Source of the DNA: Microbotryomycetes sp. JL201
Taxonomy: Eukaryota; Basidiomycota; Microbotryomycetes
NCBI GenBank assembly: GCA_033819885.1
Contig: JAQYUZ010000010.1
Coordinates: forward strand, 62,001-126,000
Direction: 5' to 3'
DNA length: 64,000 nt
The translations under genes were made by a program, and so were the position numbers. Within the stretch, counting starts at the first letter, position 1. The number at the start of each line of letters is the position of its first letter. Below the pieces are notes generated by a model. That model saw only the letters and a program-made list of their open reading frames with translations. It had not been told where the DNA came from and did no database searches. Shown here in pieces: positions 1 through 13,199 of this stretch.

Positions 1-987
<987 letters not shown>

Positions 988-1473
988 TAGAGCCGCTCGC
1001 CGTCACCTGACTTATTTCTTGTACATAAGGGCCCCCTGCCTCTAAACGGACACCAATCTCGTCTTCTTGCCTGGCGCGCAAACGCGGCACGAGGGTCGCT
1101 CGAGAGTCGTCTTTTGCTCCGTTTACTCATATCGTTTCGTCGCTGGATTGTGTTTCCTCCATGTTGTGTCGTAACTTTTTCTCTTGCCACGCCTCTGGCG
1201 AGCTTTCTAATCTCGCGCTCGTTTCACGAAGCGTTCCTCTTCTGCCTTGTTCGCCTTGTTTGCGCACAGGGTATAGTCTGTCCTTTTTCTGTTTCTATGT
1301 CTCGGCTGAGTTCTCCCTGTTTTCTTTCTTTTCCTGCAATAGAGTGTGCTCGTTAATTTCGAATTTGGGTGGACCGGTCCACCAGGCTCGCTCGTGGGGT
1401 AGTGTTAAGAACAGATGACGAGCAATTGTGCGAGTCAAGATATTGCATAGCATGTCTTGGTACGCATCGAATG
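988..1473. other. Intergenic, convergent 3' ends
   Basis: The stretch lies between the 3' end of the SRPK kinase gene and the 3' end of the SERF gene on the opposite strand. It is pyrimidine-rich on the plus strand and probably holds both 3' UTRs. I see no gene in it. Confidence 0.6.
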
Positions 1474-2098
1474 CTATTTCTTTTTGCCGCCACTGCCACC
1501 TCCTCCGCCTTTGTCTGTGCCGGTGCCAACCCCTGCTGCTTCGTTTGCTTTCTTTGCGAGAGCAAGTGCCTAGGATGATGTACGGTCAGCGTGTCGATTC
1601 GGCATGAGTGTTATTGATGTCAAGGGCGAGTTGATGTCATCAGAAAAGCTCGGGCCCCTCTGGTTGGTTAGACCAGTTCCCCATGTCCACGGCACCGACA
1701 GTCTCTCTTGAGCGGGCCAGAGGGGGGGACACGAATAAGCTACACTGACCTGTTTCTCTCTCATCTTTTGCGCGTCTGCTTCTTTGCGAGCCTGAAGAGT
1801 CGAGCCAGACACTTTCGGCTTGTTCATCGCCTCTAGCTTTTTGCGATTCTGAGGGAAGCGTTGTCGTTTCAGCGTACAGGCAAGATCTAGTTCGGGTTTT
1901 GTGCGGACGCACTCTTTCTCTGTCCTGTGGCGTGTTCGTGAGGACATGTCAGCGCTGTGCTCGTCGACTATCGCAGCTTGGACCGCGGGGTTTGTACATT
2001 CTCGCGCTGGTTGCCCCCTGTTTGGCGTCATTGAGCAGGCGATTGTCAGTTTGAGTGGGGGGGAGGGGAAACGCGTGTTCCGGCAGCTCACGTGTCAT
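1474..2098 (-). CDS. SERF/4F5-family small protein
   Basis: A 73-residue highly charged protein of the SERF/4F5 family, small proteins in other eukaryotes linked to modulation of protein aggregation; its role in fungi is poorly known. It is assembled from four exons: 2092-2098 (7 nt), 1998-2017, 1750-1848 and 1474-1569. Together they give the hallmark start MTRGNQRE, then RKKLEAMNKPK, QARKEADAQKMREKQ and a Gly/Lys-rich tail ending in GGKKK. The exon lengths sum to 222 nt (74 codons). The first exon encodes only Met-Thr and the first base of an Arg codon. The second and third introns are about 149 and 180 nt, longer than the local norm. The gene is divergent to DOT1 with only about 165 bp between start codons. 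The middle junction is the least certain. Confidence 0.75.
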
Positions 2099-2263
2099 CA
2101 GTCAATGCGAAAAGCGCGTGCTCGCGCGGAGCTCTTTCGTCTTTCACTTTTGTGCACATTGTGCCTTGACCTTGGCTTGGCCCCCCTCCGGCCGCCCCAT
2201 TCTTACGATAGCGTGCACGTTCTTCGTCTTCGTACTCGCTACGATCACGTTGGGACGCGCGCC
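2099..2263. promoter_or_regulatory. Compact divergent promoter between SERF and DOT1
   Basis: The start codons of SERF (minus) and DOT1 (plus) are about 165 bp apart, so this segment must serve both promoters and both 5' leaders. No canonical TATA box is obvious. It is inferred from position only. Confidence 0.5.
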
Positions 2264-4722
2264 ATGTTTGCCAAACGTCGCGCGACAACGACAACGGGCA
2301 CGCAGGGCCACCGACCTACCTCAACCGCGCAACCGGCACAGGTCAAAGTCGTACAAGTACACAAAGTTGGAAACCAGGTCAGGAGCGTGTCAAACTTGCC
2401 CGTCTCCAGTCCGAAAACGCTCGAGCAGCAGCAGCCACAGCGGACATCAGAGCCAAAACTCGCCAGCACTACCGCCAGCGGCGCGAATGTGAAATCGAGT
2501 CGTGCACTCGTCGACGCTGGCTTGGCGACTGGGCAATCGACAACACACTCACGCGACAAGGCAAAGCCGGGAACGAGCACGCTGACCCGTCCTGTCATTG
2601 GCACAACCGGTCACGCAACCAAGAATGCAACCTCTCTGTCAGACAACCTCGACTCTAGATCTAAAGCACGCAACGGCAATCACCGCGACAGCTCGAGCTC
2701 GGAAAGGGGCGCGATGAAACAGCTCGGGGTCGACATGGATGGCAGGCACGCAAAGAAGCGTAAAGTTGCCAGTGACGACAAGCCGTTGTCAAGAAAACCT
2801 GCTCCGGTACCGTCGAGGACAACGTCCAGTGAGAAGCGAAGCGTGTCTGGCAAAAAGAGCGCCCGGATCGACAACAGCGGCGACGGACGACAAAAAGGCC
2901 GACGCTCGATCAAAGCTCTGGCATCGCCCCCAGCCAAATCCAGTCCCGTCAACAACGACGACGACAATGACTCGCAGGGCGGCTACCAGTCGGAATCGAG
3001 TGAAGACGGCACACCTGGATTCGCTCAACCGAGACGGGAACCTTCCCCAGTTGTTGAGCGAAACGTGCTCGCGACAGAAGACGGCAATGTGCCTCACGTA
3101 TCTGGCGCGCAACTCGTCGCCGGCAACAGGAGAGCCTACAAAGAATGTCAGTGAATCGAGCGCCAACAAGTAAAGCAGGACAGACAGCTGACATTCATGC
3201 CGTCTCCAGACTTTATTGACCCGACAGACCTAAAAAAGCCGGCGTCCGAGTGGTCCGGAGACGATTTGCCGACAGTGACGCTGGCATATCCGGGCCAAGA
3301 CAGTGGCGAAAGGTTGGTCCCTCTGTCCAATAACAAGCATAACGAGGCCACTTGATTGACTTTCGCGCGTCACAAGATTCATCCTACTAGCTCCAAAGAA
3401 TGCCGACGAATACAATCCCATCACGGACGTGGTAACTGTGAGCCGATCGCCCTATGGCAAAGCTAGAAGAATACCGTTCAAACGCGAGCGTCTGATCTCA
3501 TGATTGCTCAGACTATCCGCCTTGTGATCGATAATTTCTTGACTTCCGGCCAAGCGCAAAGTTTGTTGAACCACACGCAAGGGCCGAGCTCGTTTTCGGC
3601 GTTCCTGTCTGCGCCTGGGTCCCGTTCAGGCACGCCGGGCACTCCGAACGAGCTCGCCAGTCCAGCAGCGACTCCACTTCCACCCCTGATGCGATCGCTC
3701 GAGAAAGCTAGAGCCAAGAAGGACGGTCCGTCATTCCTGGCCCAGGTCGAGCGGTACAATGAGGCGATCCGCCATCTGAAATCCGACGACAACAAGCTCG
3801 TCGACAACATCCGAGATATGAAAGGATTGCGTCGACAAGTATGGGAAAAAATTGCATCTCAAGCGTACGAGAGGGCCGTCGGACCAGAGATTGAAGAGTT
3901 GAGAAACTATCCCGCATTCTCGGACAATGTTTACGGCGAGTTGTTGCCAAAGTTCATGGCAGAGATGTGAGTGTCACGTTCCGGGTTCTCTCGGCACGTC
4001 CGTTGGCTGACCATGCTTTGTTCGGACAGCTTTCAAAAGACGGGTCTCGGTGCGGATTCTGTCTTTGTCGACCTTGGTTCGGGCGTCGGTAATTGCGTCG
4101 TACAGGCTGCCTTGGCGTGAGTTGTCTGGCCTGGCCGTATTGTACAACTTGGGCCGTGCTGATCATGACGCTCGCAGAACCGGTTGCGAAGCTTGGGGCT
4201 TTGAAAACATGAAGCATGCCTCCGCACTCGCACGCAAGCAAGTCATCGAGGCAGAATCGCGCTTCAGGATGTGGGGAATCAAGGCCGGCTCGATGAATGT
4301 CGTCGAGGCCGACTTTTGCGAGCATCCCCAAGCCGGCGAAGTGTTGAAGCGAGCAGATGTCATTCTGGTCAACAATGAAGTGTCAGTCTTACGCGTGGAA
4401 ATCAAGAAAATCCAGCTGATCAAAGTACGCTTGCCTCTCAAGGTTCACGTCATCTCTGAACGAGCGGCTGTCACTCTTGTTTCTCGACTTGCGATCCGGC
4501 ACAAAGATTGTGTCTTTGAAAGCGTTTGCTTCGTCCTTTACCTTGTCCGCCCACAACCGTCACTCGCCCTTGGCCATCATCCGTCAAGGACCAGCGTTGA
4601 CGTACCCTCGCAACTCTGTCTCGTGGAAGAGTGAGAGTGGCACTTATTATATCGGACACATTGACCGGTCCATGCTCGAAAAGTTTGACGAGCAAGAGCA
4701 ACAACGCGCCGGACGTTTATAG
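2264..4722 (+). CDS. DOT1: Histone H3-lysine-79 methyltransferase DOT1
   Basis: A 690-residue DOT1-class enzyme that methylates Lys79 of histone H3 on nucleosomes and acts in telomeric silencing and the DNA-damage response. Exons are 2264-3146, 3210-3312, 3377-3437, 3512-3966, 4030-4116, 4178-4381 and 4443-4722. Residues 1-300 are a low-complexity basic Ser/Thr/Lys-rich region, as in fungal DOT1 where it binds nucleosomes. The catalytic half then begins with ERFILLAPKNADEYNPITD. The SAM-binding motif VFVDLGSGVGN is near residue 513, followed by GFENMKHA, VEADF and the LVNNEVF loop. The C-terminal block with SLKAF and the HIDRSMLE element matches the family end. The second intron acceptor was chosen at 3376 because it alone keeps phase and restores the conserved block. 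Confidence 0.95.
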
Positions 4723-4923
4723 GGACAGAAGGCATTTTCTGTTGTGACAGTGGACGTGATCTCCTTTCCTGAATCTCCCCCGGCGTCCTCCGACTCGTAT
4801 CCATGTGTTCCGAATGTTGTTGTTGTCTCCATATACCTTGCGTATACGGGGTCTCTCTAGCACAGGATTGACGGCTTTGCATTGCATCATTCTTCTGCTC
4901 TGGGTTGTCCAGCAGACGAAAAT

Positions 4924-6272
4924 CTACGGCGACCGCGCCTTGCCCTTGTCTGACAATGCGAGACTGGTCGTCGATCTCGATGCCAAATTAGAGGTACCGA
5001 CAAAAGTCGCTTTCGTTTTGTTTCGAGGATCCAAGATCTGACTCGTCGTCATCATGTTATTTCGACTTGGCGTCTTTCTCATGACGCTGCTGCTGCTGCT
5101 GCTGCCGTTGCTGCTGCCGCTGCTGCTGTGGGTCATCGTCGACGTTGCCGCTCTCGCACTGCTCGACGTTCCAGATCGTAGCGTTCCAGACCGAAGCGTA
5201 GTTTCTAGCCGTGGCGTGGCCGACTTTGTTGAAGTGATGCTCGCTTGAGATGGTTTTGACGCCAATGTTCTCGAGTTGATCATGCTTTTTGGCATCTTTT
5301 CGGTCGTAGACTTGACAGCTTGCTCGATAGATTTCTCTTTGGGGCGCGACGAATTTGTCGCCCTCGTAGACGGTTCGGTCGTCGTCAGGACAACAATGCC
5401 ATCGTCGACGCTCGATTTTGACGATAACTTTGACGACTCTGAAACGAACAAGTCATTCATCCGGGCTGCTTCTTCATTCTTGGCTTGAAGCCATCGCGAG
5501 AGCAACGCGGCATTGTCCTTTTTAAGGTTCTGGTTTTGAATCGACAGCTGGTCCAGTTCGAGCTCGAGCGACTGAATCTCGTCTTGGAGTATCTGATTAC
5601 GTTTTTTTTCCCCCAAACCTTGATCAGTTTAGATCACGGTTTCGTTGAACTTGGAAATATTTTTTTTAAAAAAAAAAAGAACGGAGACTTGCCACAATCT
5701 GCTTTTCCTTTTCGTCGACCGTTTGCCTCCACCACTTTTGTCTCTCCCTCAGACTTTCGACCTCGACTTGCAATTGTAATTCGTTGTGCTTGTCTGTCCG
5801 TTCTCGTCGCTCAAACTCTCTCACTTGGTCCGTCAAGGTCAAGAGTCGTTGAGCGTTGAGAGATTGAACTTTGTACTGCTCGTTAAGTTCTTGCTTTGTT
5901 TCAGACAGCTGACCCTCGAGCGTAGAAATGTATGCAGCGTGTACTGAAGAATTGACGCTGAATGCACACACGATCATTAAATCAGCGTGTCACATGCATC
6001 TTGCGCCCGTCGAGGCAAGGCGACAATGAGACTGACCTAGGCTGAGCGGCCAACGGACCTTCAGAGGCAGACGTCGGCGGTCGAGATTGAGGTACTGTCG
6101 TGCTAGGTGATGCGGACGAGGACGCGGCGAGCAACGCCAGGTTCGTGTGCTTCAGCGCGACCGCGACTTTGATCGCGCGCTCGTACTCTTGTACAAACTC
6201 GCTCATCTGCTGCTGTCGTTCATCACGTTGCTGCAGCCGCGTCAAGATTTCGTGCTGCCATCCGCCACTCAT
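4924..6272 (-). CDS. ATG16: Autophagy protein Atg16
   Basis: A 388-residue Atg16, the dimeric coiled-coil partner of Atg12-Atg5 that directs Atg8 lipidation at the phagophore. Exons are 6037-6272, about 5696-5957 and 4924-5592. The N-terminus carries the Atg5-binding helix, beginning MSGGWQHEILTRLQQRD. The centre is coiled coil (KQELNEQYKVQ...) ending in the diagnostic ILQDEIQSLELELDQ and KKDNAALLSRW heptads. No WD40 domain follows, as is usual in fungi. The tail is Ser-rich and includes a run of serines from an imperfect CAG/CTG repeat at 5095-5128. The second intron can start with GT (5695) or GC (5692); both keep phase, and the GC option has the better GCAAGT donor. It also contains a poly-T/poly-A tract. 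Confidence 0.9.
5095..5128. repeat. Imperfect CTG/CAG trinucleotide repeat inside ATG16
   Basis: About eleven units of CTG with CCG/TTG interruptions. On the coding (minus) strand they are read as a serine run broken by Asn and Gly. This is a likely site of length polymorphism. Confidence 0.8.
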
Positions 6273-6434
6273 CGTTGTCGGCTGAAAGCGAACGAGCAAA
6301 GCGGCCTGAGCGCTCGTCCGAGCATCACGATGATGATGCAAACAATCTCGGTACACGACACTGAACAAAGCGACAAAGGACGAGGGTATCATACGACTGC
6401 TTGTCTACGGGAATGTTGATAAGAAGAAAATAAA

Positions 6435-9400
6435 TCATTGCGTCGTCGAGCGCGACTGCTTGAACAATCTCGGCGCATGTTCGACCATGATCTCGACTAG
6501 TTTGGCTTTGGCGCCCATATCGCTCCATTCTCGCGACGCGACACTCGAACGAAGAACGGTCGCTGCAAGCGAACGGAGTCAATACTTCGCCCTATTCGCC
6601 CTCGTTCAAGGATCGCCCGTGACCAGTCCGGGAACTCACGCCCAAACACGACACCCAGATTCGCAGGCGTCATCTTGTTGTCATTACTCGCCAAGTGGAC
6701 GCTGTCAGACGCAGAGCCAAAAGTCAGCGGTGCGCCGCGCCGTTCCCGCGTTGCATCTTCCTTTCTGGCAAACATGCTCACCGATGCAGGTGCAAGAATA
6801 GTGCACGCGCAGTCTCGTAATGAGCGTCAGGTAATTTGTGCAAGATTTGTTCGATCTTGGTTAGACGGTTGTCACCTTCGGGCATCTCTGCGAACTCGGT
6901 GCGGGCATCAGTCTGTGTCTCTGGCTGCAGACTATCTCACGACTGACCTGCACACGCAACAAAATCTTCGTGCAAGTCGTGCGTGAACAAAGGCACGGGC
7001 ATGCATCTGAAAAAGTTTTTCAAGCAGGACGTGATCGCCGCCAGGTCGTTGAACTTGTCCAAGTCTTCCAAGTCGAAGTCTTGCCCGCGCTCGAAGAATT
7101 GCGTAATGAGTTTTGTTTGGCCCATGCCGCCCGTCTTGCGGTAGATGCCCTCGTAAGCCATGCCTGTTCGAGTTGAAAGTAGCGGTCAGATAAGCTTGCC
7201 TACTGAAAAGACACGACTGATCGCGCTACGAACCGTATGCTTCAACCGCAGCGATACACTTCGAGACGACTAGGGGCACGTCACGGCCTTCGGCCTTGAC
7301 TTGGGCAACCTGTTCCCATCATGCCCGCGTCAGTCACATCGCTTGTGAATTCGCTACTGCCATCTTCTCACCAGATCATTGCCAAACATGACAGGCGCCT
7401 GAGAGATGATAGTCATCGTGTCGTCCTGGTTCAAAGCTGGCTGCCCATTAACGCTGCAAGGCCCTGTCAGGTAGCCTGCGCACTTGGCGTGCGCGTACGA
7501 GCCGCAACCTGAAAGCTCGTGTCAGTCCATTTTCGGTTCACGATCGATAAGTTGGCGACTGACTTGTGCAACGGACTTCATTCAAGCCCCAGATCTTGTC
7601 TCCGCAATAGTCACACCTGACCGGTCTCAAAATGCTGACTTGCTGAAACGAATGAGCCTTGGTCGAGTCGGACAGAGTCGACCTGGCGTTGACGACAGGA
7701 GACTTTGACAAGCTTGACACGAGCGCTTGACGCGGAGCATCGACCGTTGTTTTTGCTTTGCCCCACTTGAACTTTTTGGCGACAGAATGTTCGACGTGTT
7801 CTGGCTTGATGACCCGATGCATCTCTGCCAGGTCTACATTGGACGGCTGAGGTGACGAAATATTCCGAGTCGACAGCGGTACAGAACGAGCAGACATGGC
7901 GATGCTTGAGCTGCTGGCAGAATGTTGGTGTTGCGCGAGACGCTGTTGCGCAAGATTCGTGTTCAACGCCGACGATGAGGATCCAGCCGTTAGTCTCATG
8001 CGCGACATAGAAGCGCGCAGATTTTCGAGCTCGCGACTCGACTCTGCATTCTTGTCCGTCAACTCTGTCTGTCTCGTCGTCAAGCTCGAGATGTCATTCA
8101 CGAGCGTGTCACGATCTTGTTTCAATGTGGCAATCTCGCGAGTGAGCTCGTCGCGCTGTTCGACTAGGCTCTTGATTTCTTGCCGGTGCGCGTCTTTGAC
8201 ATTCTCGAGACGTGCCGTCAAACCCTGCACGAGTTCTGTGCTAGCGGCGGACGACCGATCGGCATCGCCTTGTCTGTATACGGCAAAGAGAATAAGCATC
8301 GTTTGGACGGCTCCATGCTCGCGAGAACTTGCCGTGCAGCTGGCGCAGGCTCCAACGCCGCCAATTGAGCCGCTTGAGCCGTCGACAATTCGACCTCGGC
8401 ACGCAAGAGTGACAAGTGCTTCTCCATGCCCATGACGGAGTTTCTCAAGTCTTTCGACTGTCTTTTAAGTGCCTCGGCCTGTTTCTGCTCTTTGTCGATC
8501 GCGGCCAATCGCTGGGCCTGTTCGACAAACTTGGATCGCAACTGATCCATGCGCGCCTCGGTGTCTCGTCTGGCTGCCAACTCTTTGTCGTACTCTTCTC
8601 TCGCCATGCTGAATCCCTCAAAAGCAGAACGCGACACACGCTGTCCAGGAAAGATTTAAGTGAGCAGCCAAGAAGGGGATGAACAAAGCGCGCACTGACC
8701 CTGAAAGCATTATACTTTTCCTGCAAGTCCTTCATCTCCTTCTTGGTCACCTCCAATTCTCCAAGCAACATTTCGACCAACTCGACGTCCAAGCCGCCTC
8801 CGACAGTCTTGCCTCCGTCTGTCGAAGCGTCTCCACTTGCTTTTGACAATCTTATGGACTCTCTCACTCGTCGAGCAACATCCGTAGGTCTCGCGACTCT
8901 TTTTTGTCGCGACTCGCCAGCTTCATCCTCGTCGTCCGAATACGCTCGTGAACTGCCCAAGTCTGGACTGAGATGTTCGACTTGTTCGGCATCACCTCGG
9001 ACACCGTTTCCAAACATGCCAGAACGCCGTCTCGAGGCGTTATTGGACGTGCCCGTGCCAATTGGCGGTGAACCTGGCAAAGAACCAACGTGATCGAGAA
9101 ACAGTAGAGTGTCGGGTTCGTAGAACGACATTGACCCATGGAGGTCCGTGGCGGCTATCGTTGGAGGAGATGCTGCTGCTGCTGCAGTTGCGATGATAGA
9201 GGCTTGTGTCGGCGGCGGATCATGAGGTGGTGGGGCCGGAGCCGGTGACTCTCTGCCGGTATGATCTTCGCCAAGTCTGCCAGCGTCGAAAGAGCCTTGC
9301 AGACTCATCGCACCGTAAAACCCCGATCGACGATTTGCCGCCTTGTCACTTTGGCCTGGCGCAGAAAGCGACCCTTGGCGACTTCCAAGACCGCCGAAAG

Positions 9401-10989
9401 AAACCGTCGTCGCGTCATCCAATTGACTCGTTTTCGTCGAGTCTGATGTTCCAGGTCGAGGTGGTAGTCTCGCCGATGGCGGCGGTGACGGATCGAGCCT
9501 CAAAGGTTCCGCCGATGGCGGTCGTGGCGGCGGCAACACTGCCTCGCCCGATGGACGTCTGAGGTGACCATCCGCCGTTCTACTGAAGCTCGGACTTGCA
9601 TTTCTTGCTCGGCTGTCATGCGAAAACGCAGGGTGTACCATCGGCGTTCTTGTATCGTCTCCTCGCCGAGGCAGGGGCGACGGCGTGCTACGTCCGAGAT
9701 CGGTTAATGAATTTGAAGACGAAGATGGTCTCACGCTGACAGATGGAATCTTGGGATGCCGAGCGTACGATGAAGAAGATGGTTTGGATGCCGAAGCGAC
9801 CGAAGACGAAGCGAGGTCCGCCAAGCTCATGGTTGACGTTGATGCCGCAGGTCCGCTCCCGTAGGGCGACGGCGGCAATGGCCGCGTGCCACTTGACGAC
9901 GATTCCAACGTTGGAATGTCAAAGTAACCGTTTGTTGACGCAGCGTCTGTTCGGTGCGGTCTGTCCTTGTCTGCAGTTGCCGATCTTGACTTTGTGGCGC
10001 TGGCGCTCGTCGAGCCGCTCGGCCGAACCGAGCCCTCCTTGCGAGATGCCCTGTTGCGCTTTGCTTCTGCGTGCTTTCTTGTGCGTGCTACTCGCTCGTT
10101 GTGACAGCTCATGCACCAGATTCCCGCCGTAGTCTTTGCAAAGATGAGCTCTTCAATCTTGCTGTGGCACGAGCGGCATCTGAAGCAATCTGCGTGGTAC
10201 GACTCGTCGCCTGAAGAAGAAGGGAGAACATAGCATAGAGCTCAGCCATAGAGAGCAAGCGATAATCAACAGGGTTCGTGGAGACTGACCGGTGACGATG
10301 GCCTCGTTGTGAATCGGTTTCTCGCAAACGCTGCAAATGTACGAGCAGTTTTCGCATACGGGACTGCCATCTGACAGCAATAGTAGGTTGGTGTCGTGCT
10401 CGACGAGTGTGTTGCATTTTGCGCATCGACTGCGACATGCGAAGCCTGTCAGTGACCGCTCGGTGCGTGACAGCCATGGTGAATCGGCTTACAAGCTGTC
10501 GCAATGGCAATGGCGAGTTTGAATGGGAGTCAGCAGGTGAACCAAGTTGTCAGCAACCAGTCTGTGCGCACCAGTCGACACTGCAATGCGCGTAGAGTGA
10601 GCAATTGATCGGACCTCGGCAGCTCTTGGACTGACTGGAACAAGTATTTGCCAAACGATACGACAGTGTTGTCGAGGGTTTCCTCAAGTCCTTGCTTGCA
10701 TGCTGGCGATGAATGTGTGAGTGTGTCAGTCGCTGGTGGGCGCGCCATGGTTGCTCAAGTCGAGCGCAGCGCGCGCTCGCGGGGAGGCGCGTCTGCTGAC
10801 GACCAAGCACAGCACAGGCGCAGTCGATCAGCTGAAGCACCACGTACCATTGCATACAACAGGTTCCGAGCCGTTAGTCGGCTGCAGGTGCTCTTGATGT
10901 CGCGTCGCAGCTCGCGAATGACCGTCCGTGGAGCTCTCCACGCCGTCGGCGCCGACCTTGGGTGCGTCAGGTACCTGTGGCGGGTCCAT
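6435..10989 (-). CDS. LIM-LIM-C1-RhoGAP Rho GTPase-activating protein (Rga type)
   Basis: A 1204-residue Rho-family GTPase-activating protein of the fungal Rga architecture, expected to act on Cdc42/Rho at polarity sites. Fourteen exons: 10848-10989, 10636-10702, 10572-10580 (9 nt), 10493-10495 (3 nt), 10290-10429, 8700-10210, 8333-8640, 7564-8273, 7372-7508, 7234-7309, 6948-7163, 6782-6887, 6640-6701 and 6435-6562. LIM1 is at residues 46-103 with ligands C46, C49, H70, C73, C76 and C79, and LIM2 is at about 106-160. A Ser/Pro-rich region and coiled coil follow. A C1 zinc finger lies near 935-985 (H-x12-C-x2-C pattern), and RhoGAP runs from about 1015 to 1190 with arginine finger R1043 in IYRKTGG and the NKMTPANLGVVFGPT block. 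The 8274-8332 intron is GC-AG. The exon sum is 3615 nt. Confidence 0.92.
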
Positions 10990-11323
10990 CCTTGCTTAAC
11001 GAGTCCGCTCGCGGCGATCTGCGTGCTTCCGCGACCAAAGGAACGCGCAGGCGCGAGTGAGACGTCCCAAGTCGCGCGCCGGACGCGCGTTCGGCTCGGC
11101 GATTTGCGACAGGACACTTTGTTTGAAACAACATGCAATGCAGGCCAAACACACCGGAATGAACACAAAAAAGAAAACATGAAAACGAGACCGACTGCAC
11201 AAGAGCGTCGAAAGAAAAAGGTCCAACGAAAATTCCGTCTGCGAGAAATCACACAGCCTGAGAGGGCAGAGTGTGTACGAAGGGGGGAAACGCATATGCA
11301 CACGCAAAGATGAGCGACCGAAA
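10990..11323. promoter_or_regulatory. Upstream region of the RhoGAP gene
   Basis: 334 bp lie between the RhoGAP start codon and the bZIP gene stop, both on the minus strand. The segment is A-rich on the plus strand (pyrimidine-rich on the transcribed sense), as expected of a fungal 5' leader. No gene is seen. Confidence 0.5.
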
Positions 11324-13199
11324 TCATGAATTGCCATTGGCAAACTTTGCAGTCAAGGCGTCCGCATCTTCTTTCATGGCAGCGCGCAGCGATTGTCGTG
11401 CCGCCTCTTGACATGTCGCCTTGAGTTTCATTTCCGAACACAGGCCGTCGACGTCAAACTCAAACTTGCCGCCGCAAGGGAGCGTATTGCTCTGGTTCGG
11501 AGATTGCACCAGCGGCGACTGGCTCGAACGGTGCGATCCGGCTGCTGGCTGCGACGCGGGTGAGCCGCCAGAGCCGACCACAGGCGGAGACGGCGAGCTG
11601 AGGTAGGCCGCCAAAGGATCATCAACTGTCGATGTCGGCACGACGGGGAGGCTCGAACCAAACAGGCTGTCAAAGTCGTTGAGCGACGTGAGTGTCGGCA
11701 CGCCAAAGTTCGGATCGCGATACGCCGAAAACAGATCGTTCGTGGCTGACAAATCAGGTGGTGTCGGCAAAGAGGCAGACGAGCCAGAAAATGACCTGTC
11801 CGCGACACCGTTGCCCGCTGCACTGCCTGCAGGCGACGCCACGAGCGAGTTCAAAAACATGTTCTCGTCGAATTGCGGCGGGCTCGTTGTTTGCGGCAAG
11901 CCATAAGCGTCTGTTGTCGCACCCAAAGCTCCACCTGACGCAACCGAAGCCTGCTTGGCCGGCAGCTCAAACGTAGCTGGACTAGAAACCGAAGGCAGAC
12001 CAAACAAACTCGCGCTCGTTGTGAAGCCAGGTGAGGGTGCAATCGAGGATGCGGCCGTTGTGAGCGAAGACTCTGAAGACAGTGTACGATGCGGACTAGG
12101 CTGTGTTGGCAATCCTGAAATGATAGCGGCAGGGGCGGCGGCGGCAGAGCTCGCGCTAAACTCGTTGGCAGTGGGCATTGTAGACGACTTGCTGACATCC
12201 TTGTCGTACGAGAATGAAAATGCGCTTTCAAACACCTTCAATCGCTCGTTCTCCGTCTTGAGGCTAAAGATGCAAAGGTTCTTTTGTCAGTGGTCTAGTT
12301 TCACGTGACTTCGGCAAAGGCGAAACCGCAAACTCACTGCTCGAGCAGCTGTTTGAGCGCAGAGTTTTCGGTATCTTGTTCTGTGGTCTTTTGCTCGAGC
12401 TGGAGTACCCGGTCTTCGAGCTCGCGCATGTGCTGTTGAGTTCGCGACACGAGGGACGAGCGTCCGTTCGCGGGTCAGGTGCAGTCCAAGGCGAGGAAAA
12501 GAGGGCCGACAAAAGCGCCACTGACCTTTTCTTTGCGCTCCCTAAAGTTGCGCTGAGCCTGCCTGTTTTGGGCTTTTCGCTTTTCGCTGTTCTTTGTGCC
12601 CTTTCTGCCCGAGGATGGGCCTCCCGAGTTCAGGTCGTCGCTGCCGCTGTTGTTGTTCGAGTCGTCGTGCTCGTGCGAGTGATAGGGCACTGTGCCCTGC
12701 ACGTCTGAGGTGCGCCTGGCGTCCTTGATTGCGTGCGCCGTGCCCTGTTGCGGCTTGCGTTTGTCGTGCGAACCTGGCGCTGATCCGCCGGCTGCGGCGC
12801 GCCCCGCACTGGCAGCGTGTGACTCGTTGAGCGACCCCGCCATCGCCGTCTGCGGCATCACTGGCAAGTCAAAGGACGTTGGGCGGGCGTTGGTGTGCTC
12901 GTCTAGTGCGCGCTGGACGGCAGACGAGGTGCGCGGGGCGGCGGCGTCGGCGCTGCTCTCGGGCGATGCAGATGAAGACGTGTTGTCCTCTGGGCTCGAC
13001 GCGCCTTGGATCGTGAACGCTGAAGGGAACCCGCCTTGTGTTTGAGCGTCGAACGACAGCAGCTTTGCGAGGTCTGGCGGCGCCCATGCTCGGCGAGTCA
13101 GCAACCGCAATCGCCCACGCCGTTCGCCGACCCAGCACACTCACAGTCGTCTTGCGGCTGCTGCTGCAAAAAGTCTGGAAACGAAAACTCGGCGGCCAT
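11324..13199 (-). CDS. YAP1/PAP1-type bZIP oxidative-stress transcription factor
   Basis: A 545-residue AP-1-like factor that in other fungi activates thioredoxin, catalase and drug-efflux genes after oxidation traps it in the nucleus. Exons are 13145-13199, 12526-13073, 12338-12432 and 11324-12263. The basic region ends exon 2 with the Pap1-class signature NRQAQRNFRERKEK, near residues 188-201, and a leucine zipper (LEDRVLQLEQK...) follows. The extreme C-terminus holds a cysteine-rich domain with Cys in LPCGGK, GLCSEM and KATCQE, matching the Yap1/Pap1 redox switch that masks a Crm1 export signal. The middle is Ser/Pro/Ala-rich. The first ATG giving MAAEFSFPDF was taken as the start. The gene is divergent from the cytochrome b561 gene. 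Confidence 0.88.
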
